Shown here: piece by piece, positions 24,958 through 33,069 of the stretch | Layout of the letters: each line of letters begins with the position of its first letter | How positions within the stretch are numbered: position 1 is the stretch's first letter | Assembly (NCBI RefSeq): GCF_027856955.1 | Contig: NZ_JAPSMD010000010.1 | Location: 1-45,869, forward strand | Length of the DNA: 45,869 bases | Source of the DNA: Falsiroseomonas oryzae | GTDB taxonomy: Bacteria; Pseudomonadota; Alphaproteobacteria; Acetobacterales; Acetobacteraceae | Reading direction: 5' to 3' | The notes under the pieces: model-generated | The model's database searches: none | Told to the model about the DNA's origin: nothing | The model's input: the letters and a program-made list of their open reading frames with translations, nothing else | Translations under genes and position numbers: made by a program

Positions 24958-26039
24958 GACTTCCGCTGGCGGGCGGCATCGACTGCGACGTCCACATCGC
25001 GCCGCCTTCCATGCGCGCCCTGCTGCCGCATCTCGATGCCTATTGGCGCGAGCAGATGGTGAATCGCGGGCTGGACCGCGTCGATTTCACGCTCGCGAGC
25101 GCTCGCCCCCGCCTGCCCATCGCGGCGCGGCCGGACAGCCGGGGGAATGGCGGCGAACTCGACACGCTGCGCGCCCGGCTGCTGGACCCGCTGCAACTCC
25201 GGACCGCGATCTGCCACGCGCTGCACGGCGCGATCGCGCTGCACACCGAGGACATGGCCGCCGCGCTGTGCCGGGCGGTGAACGACTGGGTCGCCGCCGA
25301 ATGGCTGGACCGGGAGCCGCGGCTGCGCGGCTCCATCCTGCTGCCGCTGCAGAACGTGGAACTCGCCGTGGCGGAGATCGAGCGCCGTGCCGCGGACCAG
25401 CGCTTCGTGCAGGTGCTTGCGCTGGCCATGGTGGACCAGCCGCTCGGCCGGCGGCACTACTGGCCGGTCTGGGCCGCGGCGGAGCGGCACGGCCTGCCGC
25501 TGGCCATCCATGCCGGCAGCCTGTTTCGCCACGCGCCCTCGGCAACGGGTTGGCCATCCTTCCATGTGGAGGACCACGTGCTGCAGGCGCAGGCCTTCGA
25601 CGCGCAACTGGCCAGCCTCATCGCGGAGGGCGCGTTCCAGAAATTCGCCGCCCTGAAGGTGGTGCTGCTGGAGAGCGGGCTGACCTGGCTGCCCACCTTC
25701 ATCTGGCGGATGAACAAGATCTGGCGTGGGCTGCGGGCGGAGGTGCCCTGGGTCAAGCAGCCGCCTGGCGACATCATCCGCGACCGCGTTCGTGTCACGC
25801 TGCAGCCGGTGGATGCGCCGGACGACCCGCAGGTGCTGGCGCGGACCCTGGATCACATCGGCGCCGAGCGCATGCTGCTGTTCTCCTCGGACTGGCCGCA
25901 CTGGCACGACGACCGGCCCGACCCGATCCCGGACGGCGTGCCGGACGCGCTGGCGCGCCGGATGCTGCTGGACAATCCCGCCGAGACCTATCCGCGCCTG
26001 TCGCTGCCCGCGGCTCGCGCCACGGAGGCAGCGCGATGA
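24954..26039 (+). CDS. ACMSD-like amidohydrolase (Amidohydro_2), first of a pair
   Basis: This 361-residue TIM-barrel metallohydrolase or decarboxylase has the metal-binding start GGIDCDVHIAP, with DxH where other members have HxH. The next histidine is in LAIHAGSLF and the late aspartate in LFSSDWPHWHDD. The Amidohydro_2 family includes nonoxidative decarboxylases such as ACMSD, 5-carboxyvanillate and gamma-resorcylate decarboxylase, as well as hydrolases. Overlaps on both sides (ATGA) tie it to the XRE gene and to a related amidohydrolase. Compared with its neighbour it lacks the longer glycine-rich HVGGVPGHP loop, so the two may have different substrates or form a heteromer. Confidence 0.9.
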   Translation: MRLPLAGGIDCDVHIAPPSMRALLPHLDAYWREQMVNRGLDRVDFTLASARPRLPIAARPDSRGNGGELDTLRARLLDPLQLRTAICHALHGAIALHTEDMAAALCRAVNDWVAAEWLDREPRLRGSILLPLQNVELAVAEIERRAADQRFVQVLALAMVDQPLGRRHYWPVWAAAERHGLPLAIHAGSLFRHAPSATGWPSFHVEDHVLQAQAFDAQLASLIAEGAFQKFAALKVVLLESGLTWLPTFIWRMNKIWRGLRAEVPWVKQPPGDIIRDRVRVTLQPVDAPDDPQVLARTLDHIGAERMLLFSSDWPHWHDDRPDPIPDGVPDALARRMLLDNPAETYPRLSLPAARATEAAR

Positions 26040-27142
26040 GCACGAACACGCTGGAGCGCAGCGCGGTGGCCGCGAAGCCGAAGCTCTCTCTCGTCGATTG
26101 CGACATCCATCCGAACCTGAAGTCGGAGGCGGAGCTGTTCCCCTTCATGGAACGGCGCTGGGTGGAGCACGCGCAGCAGTTCGGCCCGAACAACCACCAG
26201 GGCCTGGCCTACACGCTGCAGCATCCGCGCTTCCAGCCGGCCGTCTCGCGGGCGGATGCCTGGCCGCCGGGGGGCGGGCCGCCGGGCTCGGACCTCGACT
26301 TCCTGCGCTCCCACCACCTGGACGCGCATGGCATCGCGCATGGCCTGCTGATGCTGTTGCGCCCGACCGGGTGCGACGAGCGCAACCTGGACTTCGCCGC
26401 CGCGCTCTGCGCCGCGGCGAATGACTGGCAGCGCGAATGCTGGGTGAAGCCGGAACCGCGGCTGCATGGCGGCATCATGATCCCGCAGGAGGATCCGGCC
26501 GCCGCGGTGAAGGAGATCGAGCGCTGTGCCCGCACCGGCGGCTTTGCGCAGGTGAACTTCCCGCCGCGCGCGCTGGAGCCGCCGGGACGGCGCCGCTACT
26601 GGTCGATCTACGAGGCCGCGGTGCATCACGGCTTCCCGGTGGGCCTGCATGTCGGCGGCGTGCCCGGCCACCCCACCACCGGCGCCGGCATGCCGACCTA
26701 CTACCTGCAAGAGCACCACTCCAACATGCCGGGGATGCAGGCGGTGGTGTCCAGCTTCGTCTTCGAAGGCGTGTTCGAACGCCTGCCGGAGCTGCGCATC
26801 GTGCTGATCGAGGGCGGCTTCGCCTGGTCGCCGGCGCTGTGCTGGCGGATGGACCGCGCCTGGCGACTAATGCGCGCGGAGGTTCCGCAGGTGCCCCGGC
26901 CGCCATCCGAATACGTGCGCGACCACGTCTACTACACCACCCAGCCGATCGAGGAGCCCGACGATCCCGCGCATCTCGGCGAGATCATCGACTGGATCGG
27001 GCACGAGCGGATCATGTTCTCCACCGACTACCCGCACTGGGATTTCGACGATCCGCGCTATGCCTTCCGCACGAAGCTGACCGAGGCGCAGCGCGCCGCG
27101 ATCTTCGGTGGCAACGCCCGCGCCCTCTACCGCCTGCCATGA
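26036..27142 (+). CDS. ACMSD-like amidohydrolase (Amidohydro_2), second of a pair
   Basis: The protein has 368 residues and starts at ATG 26036 inside the previous stop; the longer upstream frame is a shadow. It begins the barrel with LVDCDIHPN (DxH), has the central HVGGVPGHPTTGAG histidine loop, then LEGGFAWSPALCWRMD and the late STDYPHWDFDDPRYAF with the metal/catalytic Asp. This form is common among predicted TIM-barrel hydrolases of the family. It is paralogous to the preceding gene, sharing the same segment order (WLPTFIWRM versus WSPALCWRM; SDWPHW versus TDYPHW). Its stop overlaps the Rieske gene start. The chemistry (decarboxylation or hydrolysis) is not determinable here. Confidence 0.92.
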   Translation: MSTNTLERSAVAAKPKLSLVDCDIHPNLKSEAELFPFMERRWVEHAQQFGPNNHQGLAYTLQHPRFQPAVSRADAWPPGGGPPGSDLDFLRSHHLDAHGIAHGLLMLLRPTGCDERNLDFAAALCAAANDWQRECWVKPEPRLHGGIMIPQEDPAAAVKEIERCARTGGFAQVNFPPRALEPPGRRRYWSIYEAAVHHGFPVGLHVGGVPGHPTTGAGMPTYYLQEHHSNMPGMQAVVSSFVFEGVFERLPELRIVLIEGGFAWSPALCWRMDRAWRLMRAEVPQVPRPPSEYVRDHVYYTTQPIEEPDDPAHLGEIIDWIGHERIMFSTDYPHWDFDDPRYAFRTKLTEAQRAAIFGGNARALYRLP

Positions 27143-27552
27143 GCCGCCACATCGTCGCCACGGTGGACGAGATTGCGCCCGGCAGCTCGAAGCTCGTCAC
27201 CGTGAAGGGGCGCGAGATCGCGGTGTTCAACGTGAAGGGCGAGTTCTTCGCGCTGTTCAACCGCTGCCCGCATGAGGGCGCGCCGCTCTGCAAGGGGCAG
27301 GTCGTCAGCCTGGTGGAATCCGACGAGCCCGGCACCTACCGCATGTCGCGCCAGGGCGAGCTGCTGCGCTGCCCCTGGCATGGCTGGGAGTTCGACATCC
27401 GCACGGGCCAGTCGTACTGCGACCCGGCGAATACCTGGGTGCGGAAATTCGCCGTGGCGGTGGAACCGGGCGAGCGCCTGGCCAAGGGCCCCTATGTCGC
27501 GGAGACCTTTCCGGTCTCCGTCGAGCAGGACTACCTCGTCATCGAGATGTAG
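27139..27552 (+). CDS. Small Rieske [2Fe-2S] protein
   Basis: This 137-residue protein consists of little more than a Rieske domain. Cluster ligands are Cys43 and His45 (CPHEGAPLCKG) and Cys78 and His81 (CPWHGWEFD). The loop between the two halves is long and contains SDEPGTYRMSRQGELL, unlike the compact ferredoxin at 32743-33069. It ends the amidohydrolase operon with a 4-base overlap, eight bases before a convergent Bug gene. It probably passes electrons to an oxygenase; the nearest is the Rieske oxygenase at 28707. Why an electron carrier is coupled to two amidohydrolases is unclear. Confidence 0.92.
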   Translation: MSRHIVATVDEIAPGSSKLVTVKGREIAVFNVKGEFFALFNRCPHEGAPLCKGQVVSLVESDEPGTYRMSRQGELLRCPWHGWEFDIRTGQSYCDPANTWVRKFAVAVEPGERLAKGPYVAETFPVSVEQDYLVIEM

Positions 27553-27560
27553 CGGCGTGC

Positions 27561-28556
27561 CTATGCCGGCGGGCGCGCCCCATAGGTGCGAGCGATCTCG
27601 GCCAGCCGGTCGTGCAAGCTGCGCAGGTCGGCCGCGAAGCGTTCCGGCGTGGACGGGCGCGGGATCATGCCGAAATCGGCCAGGCGCTGCCGGATCGCCG
27701 GCTCCTGGATGATCTCCTGGATCAGCCCGGAGATCCGGCTGCGCAGCGCGTCGGGCATGCCCTTCCAGCCGCAGAAGCCGGGGAATCCCTCCACCTCCAG
27801 GCCGGGGAAGCCGGCCTGCGCCACGGTCGGCGTTTCGGGCGCGGCGGGCGAGCGCACGGCATTGGTCACCGCCAGCACGCGCAGCTTCCCCTCCCGCACG
27901 AAGGGCAGCAGGTTGGTGGTTAGGGGCATCACCGCCATGTCCACGCGGCCCTCCGCGGTATCGGTCGTGGCTGCGGTCGTCGTGCGGTAGTTGACGAAGC
28001 TCATGTCGAGCCCGCTGCGGCGCAGTTCCGCGTTGGTCAGCAGATAGGTCGCGCCCGGCGCGGAACACCAGGTATGCCGACCGGGATTGGCGCGCACGCG
28101 CTCGAACAGTTCGGCCATGGTGGTGGCCGGGAAGCGGCTGTTCACTGCATAGGCCAGGAAGTCCGTGGCGATCGGCGCGATCGGCACCAGGTCCGTCCAG
28201 GTGTCGTAGGTCAGGTTCTGCATGACCAGCGGCGTCGTCGTGATCGCGCCCGCATGGGTCAGGAACAGCGCGCTGCCGGGTGGCGCCTGCACGAAGGCCT
28301 GGATGGCGATGACGCCCTCCGCCCCCGGCCGCGCCTCCACCGGGAAGGGGCGACCGAGCCGGGCCGCCAGCGCGTCGGCGACCAGCCGGCCCATCACGTC
28401 GGTGGAGCCCCCGGGCGTGCCGGCGGAGATGACGCGGACGGGGCCTTCCGGCCAGTTCGCCTGCGCCGACGCGCCGCCCGCCAGCAATAGGCCGGGCAGG
28501 GCGAGCGCGGCGCGGCGGCCGATGCCGGCGCGGCTGCCGGTCTCTTGGTCGGTCAT
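27561..28556 (-). CDS. Bug/TctC-family tripartite tricarboxylate transporter binding protein (1 of 4)
   Basis: This 331-residue periplasmic binding protein starts at ATG 28556, eight bases after AGGAGG. The leader GIGRRAALALPGLLLAGGASA has twin arginines. The mature part has the Bug pattern WPEGPVRVISAGTPGGSTDVMGRLVADAL, then FLTHAGAI and a late APETPTVAQAGFPGLEVEGF. Bug proteins bind carboxylates through their backbone and pass them to TctA/TctB channels or act as sensors; no tctA or tctB is in the window. The usual VENRxGAGG is VEARPGAEG here, so it is the most divergent of the four. It is divergent from the Rieske oxygenase operon. Confidence 0.9.
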   Translation of the reverse strand: MTDQETGSRAGIGRRAALALPGLLLAGGASAQANWPEGPVRVISAGTPGGSTDVMGRLVADALAARLGRPFPVEARPGAEGVIAIQAFVQAPPGSALFLTHAGAITTTPLVMQNLTYDTWTDLVPIAPIATDFLAYAVNSRFPATTMAELFERVRANPGRHTWCSAPGATYLLTNAELRRSGLDMSFVNYRTTTAATTDTAEGRVDMAVMPLTTNLLPFVREGKLRVLAVTNAVRSPAAPETPTVAQAGFPGLEVEGFPGFCGWKGMPDALRSRISGLIQEIIQEPAIRQRLADFGMIPRPSTPERFAADLRSLHDRLAEIARTYGARPPA

Positions 28557-28706
28557 GGTGGTTTCCTCCTGCCGCAACGGAACCGCAGGACGCCGCGGCG
28601 CGCAACAGGCTTCCTGCCGCCCGGCGCTTGACACCGCCAGTCCCCCTCCGCAGCTTCCGCGCAACGTCTTGCGCCGTGTTCGGCCGCCGAGGAGGTTCGT
28701 CCACAG

Positions 28707-29993
28707 ATGCTGCGCCAGGAGCAGAACGAGCTGCTGACCCGGACCGGCCCCGGCACGCCGATGGGGCAGCTGTTCCGCAGCTACTGGATCCCCGCCCTGC
28801 TGGCCGAGGAACTTCCGGAGGACGACTGCCCGCCGGTCCGCGTGAAGCTGCTCGGCGAACGCCTGCTCGCAGTGCGCGACAGCGCCGGGCGGCTCGGGCT
28901 GATCGACGAGTTCTGCGCCCATCGCGGCGTCTCGCTATGGTTCGGCCGCGTGGAGGAAGGCGGCATCCGCTGCCCCTATCACGGCTGGAAATACGATGTG
29001 ACGGGCCAATGCACCGAGGTGCCGTCCGAGCCGGACGAGAACGGCTTCTGCCGGAAGATCAGGCTGGCGTCCTATCCGCTCATCCGGCGTGGCGACATCC
29101 TCTGGACCTACATGGGCCCGAAGGAGACGACGCCGCCCGAGCCGGAATGGGAATTCGCGCTTGTTCCGCCGGAGCAGACCTTCACCTCCAAGCGCCTGCA
29201 GGAATGCAACTGGCTGCAGGCGATGGAGGGCGGGATCGACAGTTCCCACGTCTCCTGGCTGCACCGCGGGGCGCTGTCCTCCGACCCGCTGTTCAGGGGC
29301 GCGAAGGGCAACCAGTACAACCTGAAGGATGCGAAGCCCGTCTTCGAGGTGGTGGAGGCGCCGGGCGGCCTGTTCATCGGTGCCCGGCGCAACGCGGAGG
29401 AGGGCCGCTACTACTGGCGCATCACGCCCTGGGTGATGCCGTCCTTCACCATGGTGCCGCCGCGCGGCGACCACCCCGTGCACGGCCATTTCTGGATTCC
29501 CATCGACGACGAGAATTGCTGGGCCTGGAGCTTCGACTACCACCCCGTCCGCGCGCTGACCGCCGAGGAGCGCCAGGCCATGAAGGACGGCCACGGCATC
29601 CATGTGCGCTACGTGCCCGGCACCTATCGGCCGCTGGCCAACAAGGACAACGACTACCTGATCGACCGCGCGGCACAGAAGCGCGGCGAGACCTATTCCG
29701 GCGTTGCGGGCATCGCCATGCAGGATGCCTCCCTGCAGGAAAGCATGGGCCCCATCGTGGACCGCCGGAAGGAGAACCTGGTCTCCACCGACAACGGCAT
29801 CATCATGGCCCGCCACCGGCTGATGCGCGCGGCGAAGGTGCTGGCTGAGAAGGGGGTGCTGCCGCCAGGCCGCGATCCCGCGCATCAGCGCGTGCGCTCC
29901 GCCGCCGTGATCCTGCCGCCAGACCAGGCCTTCGGCGAGGCCGCGAAGGAGGATCTCAGCGTCCGTCCCGGCCTGCACCACAGCACCGTCTGA
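28707..29993 (+). CDS. Rieske non-heme iron oxygenase, alpha subunit
   Basis: This 428-residue oxygenase component has its Rieske cluster ligands at Cys70/His72 (CAHRGVSLWFG) and Cys89/His92 (CPYHGWKYD). The mononuclear iron site is in EGGIDSSHVSWLH: Asp178, His181 and His186, the classic D-x2-H-x4-H. Length and order resemble phthalate 4,5-dioxygenase-like, alpha-only enzymes; no beta-subunit gene is adjacent. Such enzymes hydroxylate or cis-dihydroxylate aromatic rings, or O/N-demethylate, in the cytoplasm. ATG 28707 has GAGGAGG upstream. It heads an operon with a GR-type reductase, a Rieske ferredoxin and a PdxA/TphB-like dehydrogenase, so an aromatic-acid cis-diol pathway is likely. Confidence 0.94.
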   Translation: MLRQEQNELLTRTGPGTPMGQLFRSYWIPALLAEELPEDDCPPVRVKLLGERLLAVRDSAGRLGLIDEFCAHRGVSLWFGRVEEGGIRCPYHGWKYDVTGQCTEVPSEPDENGFCRKIRLASYPLIRRGDILWTYMGPKETTPPEPEWEFALVPPEQTFTSKRLQECNWLQAMEGGIDSSHVSWLHRGALSSDPLFRGAKGNQYNLKDAKPVFEVVEAPGGLFIGARRNAEEGRYYWRITPWVMPSFTMVPPRGDHPVHGHFWIPIDDENCWAWSFDYHPVRALTAEERQAMKDGHGIHVRYVPGTYRPLANKDNDYLIDRAAQKRGETYSGVAGIAMQDASLQESMGPIVDRRKENLVSTDNGIIMARHRLMRAAKVLAEKGVLPPGRDPAHQRVRSAAVILPPDQAFGEAAKEDLSVRPGLHHSTV

Positions 29994-29998
29994 CCACG

Positions 29999-30499
29999 AT
30001 GCCCTCCGAGAGCGCGCGCGCCAGCACGGCCGCCGAGGCGCGGTTCCGCGTCCAGGCGCCGAACTCCGTGCCGCGCAGCGTGGTGGTGGTGGCGCTCGAT
30101 GGCCCGGGTGCGGACGCCGCCGCCGATCTCGCGGCACGCGCGTGGCGCGGCGCGGCCTTCTGGCATGCGCGCGACTTCGCGCCTGCGCAAGCGAGCCGTC
30201 TGGAAGGCTTCCTGGCCGATCTCGCGGGCTGCACGCAGCGTCTGGTGGAGGTGGTGGAGGCCGCCGACCTGGTCGTGCTGCTGACCGGGCCCGCCGGCAC
30301 CGAGGGGGCGGCTCTGCCGGCGATTGCTGAAGCCGCGGCCGCGCGGCGCGTCACGGTGATCGGCGTGGTGGTCGCCAGCGAGCCAGGCGCTTCCGCCCTG
30401 TCACGGAGCCTTGCCGCGCTGCGGCCGCATGTCGCCATGCTCGTCCGCGCGCAGGATCCCGACTACGCGGCGGCGATGCTGGAGGCATTGCGCGCCTGA
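29999..30499 (+). CDS. Unrecognised 166-residue protein in the oxygenase operon
   Basis: I do not recognise a family. The chain looks like a single alpha/beta domain. A strand (RSVVVVALDGPG) and helix (ADAAADLAARAW) come first, then a helix-rich middle (ASRLEGFLADLAGCTQRLVEVVE). Next is strand-loop-helix (DLVVLLTGPAGTEGAALPAI), strand (VTVIGVVVASEPG) and a C-terminal helix (DYAAAMLEALRA). The glycine/threonine loop after DLVVLLT recalls the T4 loop of FtsZ/tubulin-fold GTPases, but the overall match is weak and the protein is far too short. It lies 5 bases after the oxygenase gene and its stop overlaps the reductase start (TGATG), so it should be made with them and may be an accessory factor. 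Confidence 0.75.
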   Translation: MPSESARASTAAEARFRVQAPNSVPRSVVVVALDGPGADAAADLAARAWRGAAFWHARDFAPAQASRLEGFLADLAGCTQRLVEVVEAADLVVLLTGPAGTEGAALPAIAEAAAARRVTVIGVVVASEPGASALSRSLAALRPHVAMLVRAQDPDYAAAMLEALRA

Positions 30500-31710
30500 T
30501 GCGCCGCACCGTGGTGATCATCGGGGCAGGCCAGGCCGGCGGCCGCATGGCGGAGGCGCTGCGCCAGCGCGGCAGCGATGCGCGCATCCTGCTCGTCGGG
30601 GACGAGCCCGAGCCGCCCTATGAGCGCCCGCCCCTGTCGAAGGAGGTGCTGGCGGACGCTTCGGCGGAGGTCGCGGCCCGTCTTGGAGGCGGAGAGCCGC
30701 ATTGGCGTTCGCTCGACGTCGAGCTCATGACGGGGCTGCGTGCCACCGGGCTGGACCGCGCGGCGCGGCGCGTCGTGCTGAGCGACGGGGGCGCGCTGGG
30801 CTACGACACGCTGGTGCTCGCCACCGGTTCGCGGGCGCGGCAGTTGGCACTGCCGGGCACCACCGTGCCGGTGCTCGCCTTGCGGAGCCTTGCCGATGCG
30901 CGCGCCCTGCGCGGGCATCTCGGCCCCGGTCGCACCGTTCTGCTGCTCGGCGGCGGCGTGATCGGGCTCGAAGTGGCGGCAAGCGCGACCGCGCGCGGGG
31001 CATCCGCGGTGGTGGTCGAGGCCGCGCCGCGCCTCATGTCGCGTTGCGCCTCACCCTTCTTCGCCGACCGGCTACTGGCCATGCATCGTGCGCGGGGCGT
31101 CGCCGTGCATCTCGGCGCGCGGCTGGCGCGTGTGGAGGGCCGTGTCGCGACGCTGTCGGACGGCACCCGGGTGGAAGCGGATCTCGTGCTGGTCGGCATC
31201 GGCGCCGTGGCGAATGACGAGGTCGCAGCCGCGTCCGGGCTTCCCACCCGGGATGGCATCCTGGTCGATGGGCATGGCCGCACGGCCGACCCGAGCGTGC
31301 TGGCGGTGGGCGAGGTTGCCCGGCATCCCCTGGCGCGCTTCGGCATCGCCGACATCCGCCAGGAGAGCTGGCGTCACGCCGATTCGCACCCGCGCGCGGT
31401 CGCGGCGGCCCTGCTGGGCGCGACGGCCGCCGCCTATGACGAGGTCCCTGGCTTCTGGTCCGACCAGCATGGCGAGCGCTTCCTGGTGGAAGGCCTGCCA
31501 GGGCGCGGCCAGCACGAGGTGCTGCGCGACGCGGACGGCCCGAGGCCCGTCGCCTTCCATCTGGACGCGGAGGGCGCGGTGGTCGGTGCCGCGACGCTCG
31601 GCGATACGCGCGCCATGGCGGTGGCGCGCCGGCTGATCGCCGCCCGCGCCCGGCCCGATCCGGCCCGGCTTGCGGATGCCGGGGCAGACCTGCGCGCGCT
31701 GCTGCGCTAG
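30499..31710 (+). CDS. FAD-dependent ferredoxin reductase (BphA4-like, GR type)
   Basis: This 403-residue flavoprotein moves electrons from NAD(P)H to a Rieske ferredoxin. The FAD-binding site is VVIIGAGQAGGRMAEAL at the N-terminus, followed by PPYERPPLSKEV, a signature of oxygenase-coupled ferredoxin reductases. The NAD-binding GxGxxG is VLLLGGGVIGLEVA. The second FAD motif is in TADPSVLAVGEVA; the usual GD is GE here. The C-terminal reductase domain follows RQESWRHADSHPRAVAAALLG. Its ATG overlaps the stop of the 166-residue gene. It should serve the ferredoxin encoded at 32743 and the oxygenase at 28707. Confidence 0.92.
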   Translation: MRRTVVIIGAGQAGGRMAEALRQRGSDARILLVGDEPEPPYERPPLSKEVLADASAEVAARLGGGEPHWRSLDVELMTGLRATGLDRAARRVVLSDGGALGYDTLVLATGSRARQLALPGTTVPVLALRSLADARALRGHLGPGRTVLLLGGGVIGLEVAASATARGASAVVVEAAPRLMSRCASPFFADRLLAMHRARGVAVHLGARLARVEGRVATLSDGTRVEADLVLVGIGAVANDEVAAASGLPTRDGILVDGHGRTADPSVLAVGEVARHPLARFGIADIRQESWRHADSHPRAVAAALLGATAAAYDEVPGFWSDQHGERFLVEGLPGRGQHEVLRDADGPRPVAFHLDAEGAVVGAATLGDTRAMAVARRLIAARARPDPARLADAGADLRALLR

Positions 31711-31740
31711 ATGCGGGTGGCACGAAGGGAGGGCGCAGGC

Positions 31741-32733
31741 ATGACGCAGCGCAGACCGTACCGTCCGACACGGCGCGCCCTGTTCGCGGTGGGTGGCGGC
31801 GCGCTGCTGGCGCGGCCAGCCCTTGCCCAGACGGGCGCTTGGCCGAACCGCACGGTACGCGTCATCGCACCTTTCGTGCCGGGCGGCAGTGCGGACACGC
31901 TCGGCCGGCTGGTGGCGCAGGAACTGACGACCACGCTCGGCCAGTCCTTCGTGGTGGAGAACCGTGCCGGCGCCGGCGGCGTGGTGGGCAGCCAGCAGGT
32001 CGCGCGCGCCGCGCCGGACGGCTACACCTTCGTCATCTCCGGCATCGCCAGCCATGTGGTCGCACCGGTGGTCAACCCGAACGCAGGCTTCGACCCGCTG
32101 CGCGACTTCACCCATGTCGCCTTCCTCGGCGGGCCGCCCACCATCCTGGTCGTGGGCGCTCAGCTGCCGGTGCACAACCTCGCTGAGTTCATCGCCCTGG
32201 TCCGCGCGGGACGACCGATGAGCTACGGCTCGCCCGGCGCCGGCACGCATGGCCATCTGTTCGGCGTGGCCTTCGCACGCGCCAGCGGCCTGCCCTTGGA
32301 ACACGTGCCGTATCGCGGTGCAGGCGGCGCCGTCGCCGACCTGATCGCCGGCAACCTGCCTGCCGCCTCCATCACGCTGGCATCGTCGCTGGCCGGGATC
32401 CGCGCCGGCCAGTTGCGGGCGCTGGCGGTCACCACGCCGCGACGCACCGCGGTGGTGCCCGATGTGCCGACCTTCGCCGAGCAGGGGTTCCCCGACCTGG
32501 TCGGCATCACCTGGTTCGGCCTCTCCGGCCCTGCCGGCCTGCCCGAGCCCATCGTCACCACGCTGAACCGGGAAGTCGTGCGCATCATGGCCGGCCCGCG
32601 CATGCGCGAGCGCCTGGCAGCCGACTCCTTCGAGTCCGGCGACTACTCCGCGCCGGCCTTCACGCGCTTCGTCGAGAGCGAGATCGCGCGCTGGGCGCCG
32701 GTTGCGCGCGCCGCCGGACTTTCCGCCGAATAG
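31741..32733 (+). CDS. Bug/TctC-family binding protein (2 of 4), inside the oxygenase operon
   Basis: This 330-residue periplasmic carboxylate receptor starts at ATG 31741 with GGGAGG upstream; ATG 31711 would add ten residues without a ribosome site. The leader TRRALFAVGGGALLARPALA ends at ALA-Q. The core pattern is NRTVRVIAPFVPGGSADTLGRLVAQEL, VVENRAGAGGVVGSQQVARAAPDGYTF, and PYRGAGGAVADLIAGNL. Its location between reductase and ferredoxin, with a 30-base gap before and 9 after, suggests it captures the oxygenase substrate, as the Bug protein TphC does for terephthalate. Membrane partners must be encoded elsewhere. Confidence 0.93.
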   Translation: MTQRRPYRPTRRALFAVGGGALLARPALAQTGAWPNRTVRVIAPFVPGGSADTLGRLVAQELTTTLGQSFVVENRAGAGGVVGSQQVARAAPDGYTFVISGIASHVVAPVVNPNAGFDPLRDFTHVAFLGGPPTILVVGAQLPVHNLAEFIALVRAGRPMSYGSPGAGTHGHLFGVAFARASGLPLEHVPYRGAGGAVADLIAGNLPAASITLASSLAGIRAGQLRALAVTTPRRTAVVPDVPTFAEQGFPDLVGITWFGLSGPAGLPEPIVTTLNREVVRIMAGPRMRERLAADSFESGDYSAPAFTRFVESEIARWAPVARAAGLSAE

Positions 32734-32742
32734 GACCGATCC

Positions 32743-33069
32743 ATGACGCTGCTGGCGCTCTGCGCGACCGACCACGTGCCTGAAGGCGAAGCCCGCCGGA
32801 TCGAGGCCGGGGGCTTCGACTACGCCGTCTACAACCTGGGCGGCGTGTTCTTCGTGACGCAGAACCTCTGCACGCATGGGCCGGGAAATCTGGGCGAAGG
32901 CTTCGTGGAGGGCGACGAGATCGAGTGCGACTTCCACCAGGGCCGCTTCGACATCCGCACCGGCCAGCCGACAGCGCCCCCCTGCACGGAGCCGCTGACC
33001 GTGTGGGACGTGACGGTGCGGGACGGACAGGTCTGCATCGATCCCGCCGCGGGCCGGAAGACGTCGTGA
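32743..33069 (+). CDS. Rieske-type ferredoxin of ring-hydroxylating oxygenase
   Basis: This compact 108-residue electron carrier has [2Fe-2S] ligands Cys43/His45 (CTHGPGNLGEG) and Cys62/His65 (CDFHQGRFDIRTGQP). The RFDIRTG segment and the following PPCTEPL are typical of ferredoxins that feed ring-hydroxylating dioxygenases; the common HGG is HQG here. It should take electrons from the upstream GR-type reductase and give them to the Rieske oxygenase. Its stop overlaps the next gene's GTG start by 4 bases, so expression with the PdxA/TphB-like enzyme is coupled. Confidence 0.94.
   Translation: MTLLALCATDHVPEGEARRIEAGGFDYAVYNLGGVFFVTQNLCTHGPGNLGEGFVEGDEIECDFHQGRFDIRTGQPTAPPCTEPLTVWDVTVRDGQVCIDPAAGRKTS

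Noticed and set aside
28628-28656. TTGACA at 28628-28633 as a promoter for the Rieske oxygenase operon
   Set aside because: The -35 box is perfect, but no acceptable -10 hexamer follows at 16-18 bases (CAGCTT/AGCTTC), so I did not list it as a feature.
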